From Candidatus Anaerobutyricum stercoripullorum (GTDB lineage: Bacteria; Bacillota; Clostridia; Lachnospirales; Lachnospiraceae): a stretch of 9,131 nucleotides of DNA. Below, piece after piece: positions 6,536-9,131 of the stretch (the stretch's first letter is position 1; every line of letters starts with the position of its first letter). Position numbers and translations under genes: made by a program. The notes beneath the pieces were generated by a model, which made no database searches, was not told the DNA's origin, and saw only the letters and a program-made list of their open reading frames with translations. The stretch covers positions 1 to 9,131 of the forward strand of contig DXEQ01000173.1 of NCBI GenBank assembly GCA_019114885.1, read 5' to 3'.

Positions 6536-7621
6536 ATGGAACAGAAATTAAAAGTCGGTATTCTTGGCGGAACAGGTATGGTAGGTCAGAGATTCATCTC
6601 TCTGCTGGAGAATCATCCATGGTATGAGGTGACGACCATCGCGGCCAGCCCTCGTTCTGCGGGAAAGACCTACGAGGAGGCAGTGGGAGGACGCTGGAAA
6701 ATGCAGACTCCAATGCCGGAGGCCGTTAAAAATATCGTTGTCATGAATGTCAATGAGGTAGATAAAGTAGCTTCCCAGGTGGACTTCGTGTTCAGCGCAG
6801 TGGATATGTCCAAAGAGGAGATCCGCGCCATCGAGGACGAATACGCAAAGACAGAGACACCGGTCGTGTCCAACAACAGTGCCCACAGATGGACGCCGGA
6901 TGTACCGATGGTTGTGCCGGAGATCAATCCGGAGCATTTCGCGGTCATCGAGGCACAGAAAAAACGTCTGGGTACCAAGAGGGGCTTTGTGGCTGTAAAA
7001 CCGAACTGCTCCATCCAGAGCTACGCACCGGCGCTTTTCGCCTTAAAAGAGTTCGGACCGAAAGAAGTCGTTGCCACCACATACCAGGCAATCTCAGGCG
7101 CAGGCAAGACATTTAAGGACTGGCCGGAGATGGTGGAGAACGTGATCCCGTATATCGGCGGCGAGGAAGAGAAGTCCGAGCAGGAGCCGCTTAAGCTTTT
7201 CGGCAAGGTTGTGGACGACCACATCGAGAAGGCCGAGCTTCCTGTCATCACGACCCAGTGCGTCCGCGTGCCGGTTCTTGACGGACATACTGCCGCAGTA
7301 TTTGTGAACTTTGAGAAGAAGCCTACAAAAGAAGAGATCATCGACCGTTGGGTGAACTTCAAGGGACTTCCACAGGAACTGAATCTGCCGAGTGCGCCGA
7401 AGCAGTTCATCCAGTATATGGAAGAAGACAATCGTCCGCAGGTAAAAGCAGACGTCAATTTTGAAAACGGCATGGGCATCTCCATGGGACGTCTCAGAGA
7501 GGATAAGATCTATGATTACAAGTTCATCGGCTTATCCCACAACACTGTCCGCGGAGCGGCCGGCGGAGCTGTTCTCTGCGCGGAACTTCTGACCGCACAG
7601 GGCTATATCACTGCGAAATAG
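6536..7621 (+). CDS. asd: Aspartate-semialdehyde dehydrogenase, archaeal/fungal type
   Basis: A 361-residue cytoplasmic enzyme that reduces 4-aspartyl phosphate with NADPH to aspartate semialdehyde, the branch point to lysine/diaminopimelate, methionine and threonine, and through threonine to isoleucine. AGGAG at 6523-6527 lies 8 nt before the ATG. The N-terminal nucleotide motif GGTGMVG spans 11-17. The nucleophile is Cys158 in KPNCSIQ and the general base is His251 in DGHTAAVFV, with a conserved Arg244 near it. SGAGKTFKDWP and the C-terminal SHNTVRGAAGGA complete the signature. Length and wording fit the archaeal/fungal Asd branch rather than the E. coli branch. Some archaeal relatives are malonyl-CoA reductases, but the amino-acid operon argues for Asd. 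It is the last gene before a long hairpin at 7710-7813. Diaminopimelate need links it to peptidoglycan as well as protein synthesis. Confidence 0.95.
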   Translation: MEQKLKVGILGGTGMVGQRFISLLENHPWYEVTTIAASPRSAGKTYEEAVGGRWKMQTPMPEAVKNIVVMNVNEVDKVASQVDFVFSAVDMSKEEIRAIEDEYAKTETPVVSNNSAHRWTPDVPMVVPEINPEHFAVIEAQKKRLGTKRGFVAVKPNCSIQSYAPALFALKEFGPKEVVATTYQAISGAGKTFKDWPEMVENVIPYIGGEEEKSEQEPLKLFGKVVDDHIEKAELPVITTQCVRVPVLDGHTAAVFVNFEKKPTKEEIIDRWVNFKGLPQELNLPSAPKQFIQYMEEDNRPQVKADVNFENGMGISMGRLREDKIYDYKFIGLSHNTVRGAAGGAVLCAELLTAQGYITAK

Positions 7622-7733
7622 ATTGCTGTGAACAGATCGCCCCTGACAGAGTGTATCAGCAGATCATGGAATAGCAGTGTAAAACAGATTCTTCTACAGA
7701 AAAAATGAGAAAAGGCTGCCGTAAAATATGTGA

Positions 7734-7763
7734 TTGACATGAGATACGCATTGCATTTATTAT
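7734..7763 (+). promoter_or_regulatory. Candidate mscS promoter inside the terminator loop
   Basis: A perfect -35 TTGACA (7734-7739) is followed after 18 bp by TATTAT (7758-7763), which differs from TATAAT at one base. Transcription would start near 7770. It would then run through the 39-bp repeats into mscS with a leader of about 185 nt. Both boxes lie in the loop of the asd terminator hairpin. Confidence 0.6.
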
Positions 7764-7771
7764 AAAATGCA
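7752..7771. promoter_or_regulatory. Dyad overlapping the -10 of the mscS promoter
   Basis: TGCATTT (7752-7758) and AAATGCA (7765-7771) are exact inverted repeats 6 bp apart, centred on the predicted -10 box. CGC at 7747-7749 and GCG at 7774-7776 extend the symmetry beyond an internal mismatch. This could be an operator or a nested hairpin. I do not recognise the motif as a known regulator's box. Confidence 0.4.
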
Positions 7772-7775
7772 GAGC

Positions 7776-7881
7776 GCATGATGTGAAAGGGCATATTTTA
7801 CGGGCGGCCTTTTTGCATGATGTGAAAAGGCATATTTTGCGGGCGGCCTTTTTGCATGATGTGAAAGGGCATATTTTGCGG
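7776..7881 (+). repeat. 39-bp tandem repeat, two full copies and a partial third
   Basis: Unit 1 is 7776-7814 and unit 2 is 7815-7853. They differ at only two positions and each ends in GGGCGGCCTTTTT. Unit 3 starts at 7854, matches for 28 bases to 7881, then diverges where the G+C block and T-run would be. Each unit opens with GCATGATGTGAAA. The first two copies each carry a terminator-like right arm. The copies abut with no spacers, so this is not a CRISPR array. It looks like local duplication of the 3' arm of the asd terminator. Confidence 0.9.
7825..7853 (+). terminator. Short terminator-like hairpin in repeat unit 2
   Basis: AAAAGGC (7825-7831) pairs perfectly with GCCTTTT (7846-7852) around a 14-nt loop, followed by one more T. 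Unit 1 has AAAGGGC instead and pairs less well because of a G-G mismatch. The stem is only 7 bp and four of the Ts are used in pairing, so it would be weak. It lies between the mscS promoter candidate and the mscS start and could attenuate that transcript. Confidence 0.35.
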
Positions 7882-7899
7882 ATGCTCTTTGATGTTTTC

Positions 7900-7914
7900 T
7901 CAGGATGATCCTGA
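7900..7914. promoter_or_regulatory. 15-bp perfect palindrome upstream of mscS
   Basis: TCAGGAT and ATCCTGA flank a central G at 7907, forming a perfect dyad 41 bp before the mscS ATG. As DNA it resembles an operator. As RNA it could form a 5-bp stem (TCAGG/CCTGA) with a 5-nt loop. No regulator is identified. Confidence 0.35.
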
Positions 7915-7943
7915 TAGCTGCGTATGATATCACAAAGATTGCG

Positions 7944-7950
7944 AAGGAGG
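7944..7950 (+). promoter_or_regulatory. Strong ribosome binding site that decides the mscS start
   Basis: AAGGAGG ends 5 nt before the ATG at 7956. The same frame is open back to an ATG at 7905, but that codon has no Shine-Dalgarno sequence and lies inside the palindrome, so the longer form is not favoured. Confidence 0.8.
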
Positions 7951-7955
7951 ATAGT

Positions 7956-8816
7956 ATGCTGCTTGGAATTGAAAATCTTAAAAAAGAATTCTTATCATTA
8001 GTATATGATTACATGGGGCGGACAGGCGTCCGGATCATGGACTTTCTGGGAAGCTGCCTTGTGGCAGTCCTGATTCTGGTCATTGGATTTAAGGTATCCA
8101 ATTATGTGGTCAAGCTGGCCAAACGTGTGCTGGAACGCTCCAGGGTGGATCTGATGATCCAGACGTTCCTTCTGTCCTGTCTGAAAATCGGTCTCAAGAT
8201 TCTGGTGGTGTTTATGGCAGTTACCCATGTGGGTGTGGCAGCCTCCTCCATCGTGGCGGTGGTCGGTTCCGCAGGACTGACGCTGGGACTCTCTTTGCAG
8301 GGGTCTCTCTCCAACATCGCCGGCGGCGTCATCCTTCTGATCGTCAAACCGTTTCAGGTGGGAGATTATATCATTGAAGAAGGCTCCGGCATGGAAGGAA
8401 CCGTCCAGTCCATCGGCATTATGTATACAAAGCTCAGCAGCATGGACAACAAGGCGGTTCTCATACCTAACGGCAACCTGTCCAATTCCAGTATCACCAA
8501 CGTGACACATCAGGATAAGCGCCGGGTTGATCTGCTCATCGGTATCGAATACAGCGAGGATATCCGCAAGGTCAAGGATATCCTAGCAAAGGTCATCGAC
8601 AGTGAGACGGTACTCCTTCGCGAGGATCCGGTCAAGATCTATGTCAGTGACTTCAGGGAAAGCTGTATCGACATCGGAATCCGTTACTGGGTCAGAACCG
8701 AGGATTACTGGGATTCCCGTTGGCGGGTCCTTGAGAAGATCAAGTACGCCTTTGACGAGGCCGGTGTGACCATTCCGTTCAATCAGCTGGACGTAAACGT
8801 GATCACGGACAAATAG
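7956..8816 (+). CDS. mscS: Small-conductance mechanosensitive channel, MscS family
   Basis: A 286-residue inner-membrane channel, the same length as E. coli MscS. Members are homoheptamers that open under membrane tension and release solutes during hypo-osmotic shock. Three membrane segments are visible: about 31-52, 71-94 and 96-130. The third, pore-lining helix is rich in Gly, Ala and Ser and includes LTLGLSLQGSLSNIAGG (from 108), close to the E. coli TM3. It leads into KPFQVGDYI, the start of the cytoplasmic beta domain. IPNGNLSNSSITN (170-182) is the conserved PNG loop. The C-terminal alpha/beta domain ends in LDVNVITDK, as expected for the vestibule. The unusual promoter-repeat leader upstream suggests transcription separate from asd. 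It is convergent with the DUF2325 gene 31 nt away, and no clear terminator is seen in that gap. Confidence 0.95.
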   Translation: MLLGIENLKKEFLSLVYDYMGRTGVRIMDFLGSCLVAVLILVIGFKVSNYVVKLAKRVLERSRVDLMIQTFLLSCLKIGLKILVVFMAVTHVGVAASSIVAVVGSAGLTLGLSLQGSLSNIAGGVILLIVKPFQVGDYIIEEGSGMEGTVQSIGIMYTKLSSMDNKAVLIPNGNLSNSSITNVTHQDKRRVDLLIGIEYSEDIRKVKDILAKVIDSETVLLREDPVKIYVSDFRESCIDIGIRYWVRTEDYWDSRWRVLEKIKYAFDEAGVTIPFNQLDVNVITDK

Positions 8817-8847
8817 AGTTATAAAAGATGAGGGTTTGGAGAGATGT

Positions 8848-9131
8848 TCATGCCGGACAGCAGGCGTCGCCGAGGATCTTTTCCAGGGCGTTTTTGCTGC
8901 TTGTATGGCATCTGACGATTTCCGCGTTGCATCTCTCCGCCTCCTCCAGGGCACATCTGACCATCTTATGGGAGACGGTGTTCGTAAACAGCACGACCAG
9001 ATCCGGACTCCCAATCTGTTTGCTCAGAGAAGCAGACATCTGAGTGAAAACCTTCGCCTTGCAGTGAAACTGCCTGCATATTTTTTTATACTGGCCTGCC
9101 ATTCTGTCATGGCCGCCTATGATCACAACGC
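8848..9131 (-). CDS. DUF2325 domain protein (5' end outside window)
   Basis: The minus-strand frame runs from the window edge to the TGA at 8850-8848, showing 93 residues. It opens with VVIIGGHDRM. DUF2325 proteins commonly begin with a short Met-x-Val-Val lead before this motif, so only one or two codons are probably missing. The GTG at 9126-9124 is an internal codon rather than the start. Family marks are GGHDRM, QYKKIC, CKAKVFTQM, DLVVLFTNTVSHKMV and a C-terminal H-T-S-S segment. The protein is small, soluble and cysteine-rich: seven Cys, two of them near the C-terminus (GDACCPA). No enzymatic function is established for the family, and none is assigned here. The alternating beta-strand and helix pattern suggests a compact alpha/beta fold. 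Its promoter lies beyond the window. Confidence 0.85.
   Translation of the reverse strand, partial: VVIIGGHDRMAGQYKKICRQFHCKAKVFTQMSASLSKQIGSPDLVVLFTNTVSHKMVRCALEEAERCNAEIVRCHTSSKNALEKILGDACCPA

Larger units (their letters stand above)
7710..7814 (+). terminator. Long hairpin terminator after asd
   Basis: The left arm (7710-7730, from AAAAGGCTGCC) pairs with the right arm (7792-7813, ending GGCCTTTT). There are 12 bp without interruption, one bulged G (7804), then 9 more pairs including one G-U. A T-run at 7810-7814 closes it. The loop is unusually large, 61 nt. The opposite strand also ends the stem in CCTTTT followed by more Ts, so it may work in both directions. The arms are clear; termination efficiency with such a loop is inferred. 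Confidence 0.65.
7622..7955 (+). other. Structured 334-nt intergenic region between asd and mscS
   Basis: No gene is supported here. Bases 7622-7709 show no clear element. From 7710 the region holds, in overlap, a long terminator-like hairpin (7710-7814), a promoter candidate in its loop (7734-7763), a dyad over the -10 (7752-7771), nearly three copies of a 39-bp tandem repeat (7776-7881), a palindrome (7900-7914) and the mscS ribosome binding site. Each is listed separately. Confidence 0.8.

Noticed and set aside
7778..7865. Minimal reading frames ATG-ATG-TGA in each 39-bp repeat
   Set aside because: They have no ribosome binding site and follow trivially from the repeat sequence. No evidence for translation.
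7776..7881. CRISPR-like array
   Set aside because: The units are directly adjacent without spacers, there are fewer than three full copies, and no cas gene is present.
7905..7955. Longer mscS form starting at ATG 7905
   Set aside because: No ribosome binding site precedes it and it lies within a palindrome, while AAGGAGG is correctly placed for ATG 7956.
8817..8847. Shared terminator between convergent mscS and the DUF2325 gene
   Set aside because: I found no stem with an adjoining T-run on either strand in this 31-nt gap.

Overview
The window looks like chromosomal DNA of a Clostridia member, most likely a Lachnospiraceae gut anaerobe. This is inferred from the moderate G+C codon use, strong AGGAGG-type ribosome binding sites, the Firmicutes-style Amidase_2 protein, the archaeal/fungal-type aspartate-semialdehyde dehydrogenase and a clostridial-type DUF2325 protein. 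No marker gene fixes the species.

Layout. (1) 1-540: 3' part of a zinc amidase of the T7-lysozyme/Amidase_2 fold, cut by the window edge. (2) 541-718: leader with a promoter candidate (TTGATT-17-TATGAT) and an 8-bp direct repeat. (3) 719-7621: five same-strand genes with short gaps, leuB-ilvD-ilvB-serA-like-asd, probably one amino-acid biosynthesis operon. (4) 7622-7955: a structured gene-free region holding a long terminator hairpin, a promoter inside that hairpin's loop, a 39-bp tandem repeat and a 15-bp palindrome. (5) 7956-8816: an MscS-type mechanosensitive channel. (6) 8848-9131, minus strand: a DUF2325 protein convergent with mscS, missing its first codon or two at the window edge.

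How the genes fit together. IlvB and IlvD supply two steps shared by valine, leucine and isoleucine synthesis. LeuB performs the oxidative decarboxylation of the leucine branch. Asd makes aspartate semialdehyde, the route to lysine, methionine, threonine and, through threonine, isoleucine. The SerA-like enzyme would open the serine/glycine branch from 3-phosphoglycerate. Partner genes (leuA, leuC, leuD, ilvC, ilvN, ilvE, serB, serC) are absent here and must lie elsewhere if the pathways are complete.

I see no defence system, phage, insertion sequence, CRISPR array, rRNA or tRNA, and no clearly new protein system. The least explained DNA is the asd-mscS spacer, followed by the stable hairpin before ilvB and the missing canonical catalytic glutamate in the SerA-like protein.
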